Source: Linnemannia schmuckeri (lineage: Eukaryota > Mortierellomycota > Mortierellomycetes > Mortierellales > Mortierellaceae). From it: a DNA stretch of 64,000 nt. The notes under the pieces are model-generated. The model searched no databases, was not told where the DNA came from, and worked only from the letters and a program-made list of their open reading frames with translations. Position numbers and translations under genes: made by a program. Shown piece after piece: positions 13,219 to 22,604 of this stretch. The number at the start of each line of letters is the position of its first letter. Position 1 is the stretch's first letter. The stretch is from NCBI GenBank assembly GCA_029449235.1, contig JANATG010000019.1, positions 930,001 to 994,000 on the forward strand, in the 5' to 3' direction.

Positions 13219-13906
13219 TTCTCTCTCTTTTCTCATGGACATACACATACACATATACATATACATACACACGCTCTCTCTCTTTCTCTCGTCTTTAGCT
13301 ATTCTCTATCTCGAAATGGTCCGAATCTCTCTAGTAAACAAGGACCGGGGTCACCCAATTTTTTTATGGTCCCAGCTTCCCACCGACTCATGGGGCAATC
13401 GTTGAATGCACAGTGCCGGTACATACATACATCTATTCACAGTGAGATATATAAGCAATATACCTTTCTTTTTCCCTTGCTCTCTTTTCCCTTCCTCTAT
13501 TTTCCCTTCCTCTCATCTGTCGGCCTGTTGTCCATTGTGTTTTTTTGTACCTGATGTGATGTACCTATATATTTGTTATGCCGATCACAACAAGACGAAA
13601 GGAGTAAGAGAGGACGGTAAGGAGGGAAGGAGTTGTGCGTGGTACACCTCTTTTCGGATGGCACACCCGGACAGGAATCGAGGAGTCGAGTCTAAACAGG
13701 CACGCCATTAAATGGGTGGATGGCAGGTCAAGGAGACAGACTAAAGAATAACAAGACTACCAATAACGAAGCGCAAAGTATTCCACCAGCAGCCACGTTT
13801 CAATTGCAAAATACGTTGTTTTTTTTATGTGGTCGCGCAGCTAAGACATATGTACAAAACAAGCGTGGTAGGCACTACTTGTGAAAAAAAGAAGCGAGAG
13901 TCATAA
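9776..13906. other. 4.1 kb spacer without a supportable gene
   Basis: Open frames here are short, T-rich and show no family motif. Visible features are an AT microsatellite near 11584-11600, several T(10-14) runs, a CAACA-type repeat near 12330-12350, and the CT and ACATAC microsatellites annotated separately. I see no tRNA-like or rRNA-like element. Confidence 0.55.
13166..13290 (+). repeat. CT microsatellite followed by (ACATAC/ATATAC)n
   Basis: CTCTCTTTCTCTCT runs from about 13170 to 13230, then CATACACATACACATATACATAC, then another CT run near 13275-13290. Confidence 0.85.
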
Positions 13907-15590
13907 CTACATGCCGAGGTTCTTTTGGTTGGAGGAAGAAGAACGCGTAGTGGTCGTGGTGGTCATGGTGGTCTTGGGTTGAGTAAAGTAGGCAGCTCCA
14001 CAGACCAATGCCAACAAAACAAACGTCCACTTGATCAACGATAACATGGCCATCTCCAAATACCTCCACATCCTCGCAAAATACCCCTCGTGTTCATAAC
14101 CATGATACTCTTGTCCTCCATGAAACATGCTGTCAGCATTCTTCTTGCCCTTATTCATCTTTCTGTACCTCTTGGCCATCTCTGCCTCCAAAGTTTGAGC
14201 CTTCTTCAACCTCTTCATCGCATCAGGACCTGGCCAAGGCTTGTTGCCTTCCTTGGAATCGAAACAGGCTACTTCGATGGAATCGACGGTGGTTACATAC
14301 TCGTCCAGGTTATCGGGTCCGTACTCAGTCTTGCCACCGGCCCAGTCCCGCGTCTCGACTGCATGTCCTGCATCCCAGACGGTCAATTGCAACTGCATGG
14401 GCTTCTCGGGTAAGCCCCCGAGAGTTGGAGTGTTAACGTCCTTGGCAAGGACGGTTCTGAGAACTTTGCCATCGACTGACCAACGAATCATCTTGTCAGT
14501 CCATTCAATCTTGTAGACTAGGTCGTGTTTTGTTGAATCTCGTTTCAATTCATGGCTCTCCTCATGCGACTCTAGCGTCGAGCCGTGGTGGTGGTTGTTG
14601 TGACCGTGGACACCTTTGTCTCCCCCAAGATGGTGCTGGGCAGACTTTGCAAAAGTTTCAACGGGTCGGATACGACGGTAGTAGTTGGTAATAACTTGTT
14701 TAGGATCTCGACCGGTCAACTCGAACGAGATTTCTTCGCCGAGGGCCGGGTTGGAGAGCATGAAGGCGGTGACGATGCCTGGTCCTGTGGCACCAGATCT
14801 GAACTTTGCGATGAAGGTGCCATATTTGCTCCAGCGGGTTGATGACACGGTCGCTCCGAATCCTCCGCCACTCTGTGTCTTGACCATATCTCTGATTTAG
14901 GTCACGGACCGCAGTTGTTGTGATTTGTTGGGAAACGAAAAATGAAGTCAGAATGCGTTCATCTACAAATTGCATTAATCAAATGAGAATCACTTTTCTT
15001 TTCGTTTTTTTTCTTTGAAAAAAGGTGTTTACCTGCGAGTGTGAAGCAAAAGTTTGTGATTGTGGTGGTCAATCTTGGCATAGGGCGCGATATGATGAAA
15101 GTCAGAGATCCAATGGGCCTGATTAGGGTCACCAGTGAAAGCCTGTTTGGGGATCAAGAGGTTGGCCTCTTTGAACTGGTCCTTGATGTTTCTACAGCCT
15201 GGGAGAGGGAAGCAGCCTTCAAGGTGTGAATGTGTAGGGTCGCAGCCCAACGAGATCGGACACGCCTCCATCGATGTTGTGTGACATGTTCCGTCTAAAA
15301 CAAGAAAAATGGGATGTACAGGTAAGGAGAGAAAGAAACTAGTGTGTGAATAACAACACAACGTGGTATTTTCCAATGAGGCGTCTTTTTCAATGCAGGC
15401 GACAATAGGACATACTGTTGCAGCATGGCTCAGAGATGGGACATGGCATGTGGTGAGGCCCGCAGAAGGAGGATTCGCGTGCGGTCAAGGAGGTAGGGAC
15501 GCTCTGACGGCGACCAAAGAAGGATGCCTCGGCGGGCCTTAGTGGTAATACCAGTAAGAACAGCGAGATGGACAGTGCGAGCGTCTTCAT
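13907..15590 (-). CDS. GH16 CRH-like cell-wall transglycosylase with altered active-site motif, 3 exons
   Basis: Fungal CRH enzymes link chitin to beta-glucan in the wall. Exons: 15590-15416, 15294-15033 and 14891-13907, 1422 nt in total, or 473 residues. A signal peptide (MKTLALSISLFLLVLPLRPA) is followed by a Cys-rich N-terminal module with CGPHHMPC, CC and GC pairs as in CRH proteins. The GH16 region contains FGATVSSTRWSKYGTF and then, at about residues 198-203, EEISFE followed by DPKQVITNYY, which aligns with the CRH catalytic stretch. Both glutamates of the ExDxE-type motif remain, but the Asp between them is Ser. Near the C-terminus a hydrophobic segment (MLSLIKWTFVLLALVCGAAY) suggests membrane anchoring. 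Start chosen at the ATG opening the signal peptide. Family call is confident; catalytic activity is uncertain because of the Ser. Confidence 0.85.
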
Positions 15591-15973
15591 TTTCTTTTCT
15601 GAGTGTAGCAAAGACGAGAAAGTGGTGTATTTTGTGGTTGTGTTGTCGAAGTGGATGAAGTTGGTGAAGTCAAGTAAAAACAGTCAAAAGATAACAGTAG
15701 GAAAGGTTGTATGTGAAAGCAAAGATGTGAAAAACAGAAACAAAGAGTAAGCAGACTCGTCGACAAAAAAAGAAACGCGACAGTCGTCATTTTTTTTGCA
15801 TAACCGAAACCAAGAAATTTTTCGCGTCTGTCATGTTTCGCCTCTCATTCACCCTTCGTTGTCACTCTTTCCTCACTCTCTCTCGGTCCATCTCCACAAT
15901 GAGAACACCGGTGCTCCTCCCGAAATGTTTGCATTCGCATTTTCGTACAAAAAAGAGGCTCTTCTCATCACGA
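15591..15973. other. Upstream region of the GH16 gene
   Basis: About 380 bases between the GH16 start and the first LINE-related insertion. No gene seen; contains ordinary promoter-like sequence. Confidence 0.5.
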
Positions 15974-16027
15974 CTTGAAGCACCTTTTTTTTTTTTTTCG
16001 TACGCAATTCTCTTGAAGCACCTTTTT
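15974..16027 (-). mobile_element. Micro-insertion of a LINE 3' end with a 16-bp target-site duplication
   Basis: The 16-bp sequence CTTGAAGCACCTTTTT occurs at 15974-15989 and again at 16012-16027. Between the copies lie further T residues and CGTACGCAATT, which is exactly the 3' terminus (read on the plus strand) of the larger LINE copies downstream. This is best explained as an extremely 5'-truncated LINE insertion that kept only about a dozen bases plus its poly(A) tail. Confidence 0.75.
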
Positions 16028-16061
16028 CGCACTTATTTCTTCAGCTGGTCAAACTCGATAA

Positions 16062-16427
16062 TTTTTTTCGTACGGGGTGGTTTTTTTTTTGATACACGAT
16101 TTATTTCTCTAGCGGACAGCAGCATGGTGATCAATTCCATAAAAAGACATTAAAGAGACTATCTAAAAGGAAAACGCCATGGCCCCCATCTACTGGTCAT
16201 AGTTTGTATAAGGACCCTAATTCCCGGACGACTATGGACAACAATCTCTGTCGCTCATCACAACAAAAACAGAAGAAAATACAAGAATATCTATCTAGTT
16301 ATTGCTCTCTACTAAAACACTTTCATCTAAACAACCAGGAGATAGTCGAAGTACTTTCTCCCTAGCGTCGTTTTTCAAGCGGACGATGCCACCTCCATCC
16401 ATGTACATATGTGCGACGCAACAACCT

Positions 16428-16429
<2 letters not shown>
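16062..16429 (-). mobile_element. Diverged remnants of LINE 3' ends
   Basis: T7-CGTACG at 16062-16074 is another tail fragment. From T10 at 16081 the sequence resembles the 3' untranslated region of the copies at 16474, 17931 and 18704 (GATACACGATTTATTTCTCT, and later CAACAATCTCTGTCGCTC and AGAAGAAAATA), but with many substitutions. It is an older insertion of the same family. Confidence 0.6.
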
Positions 16430-16473
<44 letters not shown>

Positions 16474-17903
16474 CGTACGCAATTTTATTTCTCCAGTGAA
16501 AAGCCCAAGGGAGGCATTTGATAGTGAAGAGGACTACATACCAAACTCTTCCAAGAGCCATCCACCAGTCGCAGTCCGGTCCACAACCTGGCCCTGCGCA
16601 ACAATTGTCGCTGCTCCTCATAGCTTCAATAGAAGAAAATAAAACTAGATACGGATGAAAGGAATTCTTCCCATCCTCTCCATTAATGACAATCTCCTCC
16701 TTCCCAACAGACTATCCAACAGCCGCTCATCGGCCGTGCGTGGATCCATGGACGCTCCAGGGCAGTGCCCATTCTTATGTATGGCTAGCGAAGCGCCACA
16801 TGGGCAAAAACCATCACGCGTGATGTATCCGTATCCTCGACTCCAGTCGCCTCGGGGGCTGGTGTATTTAGATGTTTTGTCCTTGGCAGAGATGCCTTGT
16901 GTCTGCTCCCACGCGATCGTCGCGGAGCACCGAGGCTTCCAGATCAGCTCCGGAGTCTGCGTCTCCAGGTAACCAACAAATTTGTACAAAACCGTCGTGG
17001 CGATGGACTATAGGGTCCGGAAGACCAAGGACCACTCAGTCAACATGCTCTTGGAGGTGATACTGCGGAGAAGATCCGAGACGCTCCATTTGGGGTTCTC
17101 ACCACGATCGGAAGCAGGACTACCGCTATGTACGGCTCGAGCTCCACCGATAAAAGAGAATCCTTGGACATGATCAGCATTCGAGGGCGACTACCAGTGT
17201 ATGGAAACTGGCCTTGGCATCTGGCCTTGGCATCTGGCGTCCGTGCGCAATCGCACGATCATATTCACGCTTCCTGGCAGCATTGTAGCTGTTTGTCGCC
17301 TGTACTCCCCACCCATCAATCCTGTCCATGGCCTCCTTCCAGATCGTAGTGGTAGTTTCTGCAGCAAGGGGACAATTCCAGACGTGTTTGCTGTCCTCCT
17401 CCTCAAGCTCACATCTTCGGCACAGGCAGGTCGAATAAAGGTCCGGTTTACGCGCTTGCATAGAGTTCAAAGTGAGCAACATGGCATGCAGCTTCTTGAC
17501 GTGATGTGTACGTTGGTGAGAGTCCTTGCTGCTGCTGAAATGTAAAGACGGATCGCCTGTCATAGGCATGGGCCAGGGTCGAGCGCCACTCCACGTCCTC
17601 GATGTCTGGGATCGCCCTCTTGACTCGCCTCTGTGCTATCCAGGCCTGACGGTGCCGAATTGTCGTTTGTTGTTTGAGCAGCTGCCGAAGATCAATCTCC
17701 ACAAGCCCACCGTAACAATATGCAAAGTTTCTAATGTCAGTGTGTTGCGCCAGATCCACCACTACGGGTACTGTGTCGCTCTGTGCAGCCTCCTTTGCCG
17801 CCTGGTCTGTAAACTCATTCCCGTGGACATTGCTGTGTCCCTTTACCCACTCTACCACTGACTTATTATCAAGGCGAACTACAATGTCCTGCTCCGGGGA
17901 GCC
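16430..17903 (-). mobile_element. LINE (non-LTR retrotransposon) copy, 5'-truncated, contains RNase H region
   Basis: On the minus strand the copy starts inside an RNase H domain (VVRLDNKSVVEWVKGHS, GNEFTDQAAKEAA). It continues with a Cys/His cluster (CLCRRCELEEEDSKHVWNCP) and a C-terminal region ending LMERMGRIPFIRI, then a 3' UTR and a 44-base A tail (T44 at 16430-16473 on the plus strand). The frame is broken more than once, near 17550 and in the 17200-17410 interval, where a 15-bp segment is duplicated (17206-17235). No reverse transcriptase domain is present, so the copy is dead. The 3' flank begins CTAGG on the minus strand, as does the junction next to the following copy, consistent with a target-site duplication ending in CTAGG. 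Confidence 0.85.
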
Positions 17904-18670
17904 TTTTTTTTTTTTTTTTTTTTTTTTTTGTACACAATTTTATTTCTCTGACAAACAGTACAAAGGAGGCATTTGGAAGTAAATGGGACTACAGACCAAA
18001 TTCTTCAGTACACCATCCGCCAGTCACAGTCCGACCCGGAGCCTGGCTCTGCGCAACAATTGTCGCTGCTCTTCACAGCAAAAACGGAAGACAAAATAAA
18101 ACTAGATACGAATGAAGGGGATTCTTCCCATCCTCTCCATCAATGACAATCTCCTCCTTCCTAACAGACTCTCCATCAACCGCTCATCAGCTGCGCGTGG
18201 TTCCTTGGTCGCTCCAGGGCAGGTTCGATCCTCATGTGTGGCTAGCGAAGCGCCACACGGGCAGAACCCATCATGCGTGATGTAACCGTATCCTCGACTC
18301 CAGTCACCTCGGGGACCTGTGTACTTGGATGTTTTGTCCTTGGCAGAGATACCTTGCATCTGCTCCCACGCGATCGTCGTGGAGCATCGGGGTTTCCAGA
18401 TCAGTTCTGAGGCCTGCGTCTCCAGGTAGCCAATAAACTTGTGAAGGACCGTCTTGGCAATGGACCGTGGGGTTCTGAAGGCCGAGGACCACTCAGTCAA
18501 CATGCTCTTGGGGGTGATTCCGCGAAGAAGGTCCGAAACGTGCCACTTGGGGTTTTCATCACGATCGGGAGCAGGACTACCGCTGTGCACGGCTCGAGCT
18601 CCACCGATAGAAGAGAATCCCCGAATATGATCCGCATCCGAGGGGGACTGCCACAATTTTATGGAGCCTA
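17904..18670 (-). mobile_element. LINE copy, 5'-truncated, inserted at the 5' end of the preceding copy
   Basis: Same family as the neighbour at 16430. It has an A27 tail (T27 at 17904-17930), a GTACACAATTTTATTTCTC terminus and the C-terminal ORF part ending at 18102 (PFIRI). The 5' end starts at a GGCTCC that recurs just beyond its tail at the start of the older copy. This suggests a short target-site duplication and that this copy inserted after the one at 16430. Sequence differs from the other copies at many positions, so it came from a separate source element. Confidence 0.8.
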
Positions 18671-19503
18671 GTTTTTCGTACAAGCTTTTTTTTTTTTTTT
18701 TTTCGTACGCAATTTTATTTCTCCAGTGAAAAGCCCAAGAAAGGCATTCGATAGTGAAAGGAGCTACATACCAAACTCTTCCAAGAGCCATCCACCAGTC
18801 GCAGTCCGGTCCACAACCTGGCTCTGCGCAACAATTGCCGCTGCTCCTCACAGCTTCAATAGAAGAAAATAAAACTAAACACGAAGAAAAGGAATTCTTC
18901 CCATCCTCTCCATTAATGACAATCTCCTCCTTCCCAACAAACTATCCAGCAACCGCTCATCGGCCGCGCGTGGATCCATGGACGCTCCAGGGCAGCGCCC
19001 ATTCTCATGTGTGGCTAGCGAAGCGCCACACGGGCAAAAACCATCTTGGGTGATGTAGCCGTATCCTCGACTCCAGTCACCTCGGGGACCTGTGTACTTG
19101 GAGGTCTTGTTCTTGACGGAGATGCCTTGTGTCTGCTCCCACGCGATCATCGCGGAGCACCGAGGCTTCCATATCAACTCCGAAGCCTGCGCCTCCAGGT
19201 AGCCAACAAACCTATGCAAAACTGTCTTGGCGATGGACTGTGGGGTTCGGAAAACCGCGGACCATTCAGTTAACATACTCTTGGGGGTGATACCGCGAAG
19301 GAGGTCCGAGACACTCCACTTGGGGTTCTCATCACGATCGGGAGCAGGACTACCACTGTGCACGGCTCGAGCTCCACCGATAGAAGAGAATCCTTGAACA
19401 TGTTCCGCATCCGAGGGCGACTGCCAGTGTATGGGGACCGGCCTTGGCATCTGGCGTCCATGGGCAATCGCACGATCATATTCACGCTTTTTTTCGTACA
19501 AGC
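18671..19503 (-). mobile_element. LINE copy, 5'-truncated, flanked by a 14-bp target-site duplication
   Basis: The element proper runs from the A18 tail (T18 at 18686-18703) to about 19487. It is bracketed by identical 14-mers TTTTTCGTACAAGC at 18672-18685 and 19490-19503. The remaining ORF segment (stop at 18875, open to the 5' truncation) is uninterrupted for about 200 codons and carries the same C-terminal region as its neighbours, including FCPCGASLATHE and RRRLSLMERMGRIPF. It is the nearest LINE to the tRNA-Asp gene, about 95 bp upstream of the mature tRNA 5' end. Confidence 0.85.
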
Positions 19504-19596
19504 AAATTTGGTGGCGCTAAAAATGCAGTAGATACAATTAAATTGTCTAGAAGCTAATAAAGAGGATTAGAGATTAAGCTTAAACAATAAGCTCAT

Positions 19597-19668
19597 TCCT
19601 TGGTAGTATAGTGGTGAGTATCTCCGCCTGTCACGCGGAAGACCGGGGTTCAATTCCCCGCCAAGGAG
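19597..19668 (+). tRNA. tRNA-Asp (anticodon GTC)
   Basis: A 72-base cloverleaf. The acceptor stem TCCTTGG pairs with CCAAGGA, with G as discriminator. The D arm contains TAGTATAGTGGTGAGTA, the anticodon loop reads CTGTCAC with GTC at 19630-19632, and the T arm is CCGGGG TTCAATT CCCCG. No intron. A TTTT terminator follows at 19676-19679. It lies between the LINE stack and the Tc1 palindrome and appears intact. Confidence 0.97.
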
Positions 19669-19675
19669 CTTTCTC

Positions 19676-19679
19676 TTTT
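19676..19679 (+). terminator. Pol III T-run terminator of tRNA-Asp
   Basis: The first TTTT downstream of the tRNA, 8 bases after its 3' end, with further T-rich sequence behind it. Confidence 0.7.
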
Positions 19680-19966
19680 ATCTTTTCGAGTAAAGTGTAG
19701 AAAGCACTCTTTGTTTTTCTTGAGCGATGAAAAAGAACACGTTGAGGTGTGCGACGTCTCAATCACCTTGTACAATCAGCTCGCAATATGTACCGGACTA
19801 AGAAATAAATAGGACTGGATTAGGTCATGGTGCCAATTCAAAAACATTATTCTTTCGAAAATTCTAGCACTATCGCGTCCTCCGACTTTTCCGATAAAAT
19901 GAAAAAGAAAACTTCAACCCCAATACACTCATTCCCACCACCATTATACTCTACCAATATTACACC

Positions 19967-20938
19967 ATGCCCAAGCATCATCCCATCGAGCTCAAGGGTC
20001 GTATCGTCGGGGCCTATGAGGCCGGCGCAACCCCTTCCAGTATTGCCAAAGCACACAATCTCCATATCAATACAGTTCTCACCATTATTAAAAAATGGGA
20101 GCAAGAAGGCACCATTGTTCCCAAAAAATCATCCGGACGACCACCAATTCTTGGAGAGCAGGATGTCGAGCAACTCCTCCACAGGGTGGAAGACAACAGC
20201 CGCAACATTCTTCGGGAAATAGCCAAAATGTCGCCCAAGCCAGTCTCTGAAAGCACTGTGCGCAGGATTCTCTACAAGAATAAAATGTTCCACCGCTCGC
20301 CGTCAGCAAACCCTATCTGGAACCAAGGCATGTCGAAGATCGATTGTGGTTTACTCGAGACAAACAAGATTGGATGTGGATCGACTGGGAGAGAGTCATT
20401 TGGACTGACGAGTGTTGCTTTGAAATAGGCAAAGACTTCAGAAAGGTCTACCTCTGGCGCACCAAGGATGAGAAGTATTTGCCGAAAAACATTATCCCAC
20501 TCCTTCGGAGCGGCTGCTCAACTGTCAAGGTATGGGGAGCAATTGCAGGAGGAAAGAAATCAAGACTCGTCAGTCTTGACGGTGACGACAACAAAGCACA
20601 AGGGTTCATCAATACCGTCTACGAGAATGAACTGAAGTGGTTTGCAGCACAAGTACGAAACCCTCTTCTAATGGAGGACAGCGCGCCAATGCATACCAGC
20701 AAAATCGTGGAAAAATGGCTGTTGAAAAATGGCGTCCATAAAATGATGTGGCCACCTCGTTCCCCTGACCTCAACCCCATCGAGCACATCTGGTCGATTC
20801 TCAAACGACAACTCAACAAACGTCCCAGAAAACCGAGAAGCAAGGAAGAAATGGTCGCCGCCATCCTGGAGAAATGGGAAAAAATACCCCCCAGGAACCA
20901 TCACCGACCTTGTAGCATCCATGAATAAAAGAGTAGCT
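19967..20938 (+). pseudogene. Tc1-type DD34E transposase, left palindrome arm, frameshifted
   Basis: The N-terminus MPKHHPIELKGRIV is followed by a helix-turn-helix region (GATPSSIAKAHNLHINTV). The catalytic core shows IWTDECCFE (first Asp), LMEDSAPMHTSK (second Asp) and SPDLNPIEHIW (Glu). There are 34 residues between the second Asp and the Glu, the Tc1 spacing. The frame breaks near 20307 (between RSPSA and the WFTRDKQDW segment) and again at the C run near 20890 before the usual C-terminal segment. The arm ends at 20938, inside the C-terminal codons. Inactive unless frameshifting occurs. Confidence 0.85.
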
Positions 20939-20940
20939 TG

Positions 20941-22011
20941 TGGGCTCCCTTCTGCTTTCAGCACCGCAGCTACTCTTTTATTCATGGATGCTACAAGGTC
21001 GGTGATGGTTCCTGGGGGGTATTTTTTCCCATTTCTCCAGGATGGCGGCGACCATTTCTTCCTTGCTTCTCGGTTTTCTGGGACGTTTGTTGAGTTGTCG
21101 TTTGAGAATCGACCAGATGTGCTCGATGGGGTTGAGGTCAGGGGAACGAGGTGGCCACATCATTTTATGGACGCCATTTTTCAACAGCCATTTTTCCACG
21201 ATTTTGCTGGTATGCATTGGCGCGCTGTCCTCCATTAGAAGAGGGTTTCGTACTTGTGCTGCAAACCACTTCAGTTCATTCTCGTAGACGGTATTGATGA
21301 ACCCTTGTGCTTTGTTGTCGTCACCGTCAAGACTGACGAGTCTTGATTTCTTTCCTCCTGCAATTGCTCCCCATACCTTGACAGTTGAGCAGCCGCTCCG
21401 AAGGAGTGGGATAATGTTTTTCGGCAAATACTTCTCATCCTTGGTGCGCCAGAGGTAGACCTTTCTGAAGTCTTTGCCTATTTCAAAGCAACACTCGTCA
21501 GTCCAAATGACTCTCTCCCAGTCGATCCACATCCAATCTTGTTTGTCTCGAGTAAACCACAATCGATCTTCGACATGCCTTGGTTCCAGATAGGGTTTGC
21601 TGACGGCGAGCGGTGGAACATTTTATTCTTGTAGAGAATCCTGCGCACAGTGCTTTCAGAGACTGGCTTGGGCGACATTTTGGCTATTTCCCGAAGAATG
21701 TTGCGGCTGTTGTCTTCCACCCTGTGGAGGAGTTGCTCGACATCCTGCTCTCCAAGAATTGGTGGTCGTCCGGATGATTTTTTGGGAACAATGGTGCCTT
21801 CTTGCTCCCATTTTTTAATAATGGTGAGAACTGTATTGATATGGAGATTGTGTGCTTTGGCAATACTGGAAGGGGTTGCGCCGGCCTCATAGGCCCCGAC
21901 GATACGACCCTTGAGCTCGATGGGATGATGCTTGGGCATGATGGTGAAGTGCGATGGTGGAGCGCGATGGTGGTGTAACGGGAGTGTTGGAGTAGGATAT
22001 TTCCTTTTCAT
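20941..22011 (-). pseudogene. Tc1-type DD34E transposase, right palindrome arm, same frameshifts
   Basis: In the segments compared base by base it is identical to the left arm, with the same two frameshifts, and all translated segments of the two arms match. It is slightly longer at the centre: after the second shift its C-terminus reads SMNKRVAAVLKAEGSPQ, extending to about 20941. At the 5' side an in-frame leader (MKRKYPTPTLPLHH) precedes MPKHHP, and this leader differs from the left arm. Catalytic residues are as in the left arm. Confidence is high that both arms are the same element; the cause of their identity is discussed in the findings. Confidence 0.85.
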
Positions 22012-22135
22012 TTTATCGGAAAAGTCGGAGGACGCAATGGTACTACAATTTTCGAAAGAATAATGTTTTTGAATTGGTAACGTGACTCAATTCAATCCAA
22101 CTCTATTTACTAGTAGAATACATGTCCGGGGACTG

Positions 22136-22520
22136 TACAGTACATCGTTGTTTTTTATTTCTGGGTGGACTGGGCTGAAGATGCCTAAGCGTAATTGTTT
22201 GCTTTTTCTTTCTAATCTTTGACTCTTTTGTTTCCAAATAGCACTCATTTTTTCCCTTCATCACCCTGGTTTTCAAACTTGACTTGCACTTACCTCTTCG
22301 ACAACTCTCTCTTTCTTCCGTTAAAAAACGATTCAGCGACAGTTAATCTCGTTTTTCTCATTCAACGCGAAATTCTCCATAAGATCGCGACTTCAGCTCC
22401 TTTCGGTATCGCGCTCATGCAAGGACGGACAAAGCCCGATTCAGACGCCACCATTCATAGAAAAAAAAAATGCAAGCCTCAGAGGAAAGTCCATGGTTAC
22501 TGTCTGTTCACACGCAATGT

Positions 22521-22526
<6 letters not shown>
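22136..22526. other. Spacer between Tc1 element and T-tract
   Basis: About 390 bases; no gene or recognisable repeat seen. Confidence 0.4.

Positions 22527-22572
<46 letters not shown>
22527..22572 (+). repeat. T46 homopolymer tract
   Basis: Uninterrupted T run. ATGGTTAC occurs on both sides (near 22494 and 22578), which might be a short target duplication of an A-tailed insertion on the minus strand, but no element body is recognisable between them. Confidence 0.8.
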
Positions 22573-22574
<2 letters not shown>

Positions 22575-22604
22575 TTTATGGTTACAGGGTGATTTGAAGA
22601 AGGC

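Larger units (their letters stand above)
19773..22135. mobile_element. Tc1/mariner-type composite: two transposase copies as a palindrome between terminal inverted repeats
   Basis: The unit is bounded by TA on both sides (19771-19772 and 22136-22137), as expected for Tc1/mariner insertion. Imperfect terminal inverted repeats begin CAATCAGC on the left and CAGTCCCC on the right and share CCAATTCAAAAACATTATTC. Inside, a left arm and a right arm carry the same transposase sequence in opposite directions, symmetric about position 20953. The two ATGs, at 19967 and 21939, are equidistant from the centre. The spacer between arms is 29 bases (20939-20967). The sequence beside the start codons, outside the arms, is clearly diverged. 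See the two transposase entries. Confidence 0.88.
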
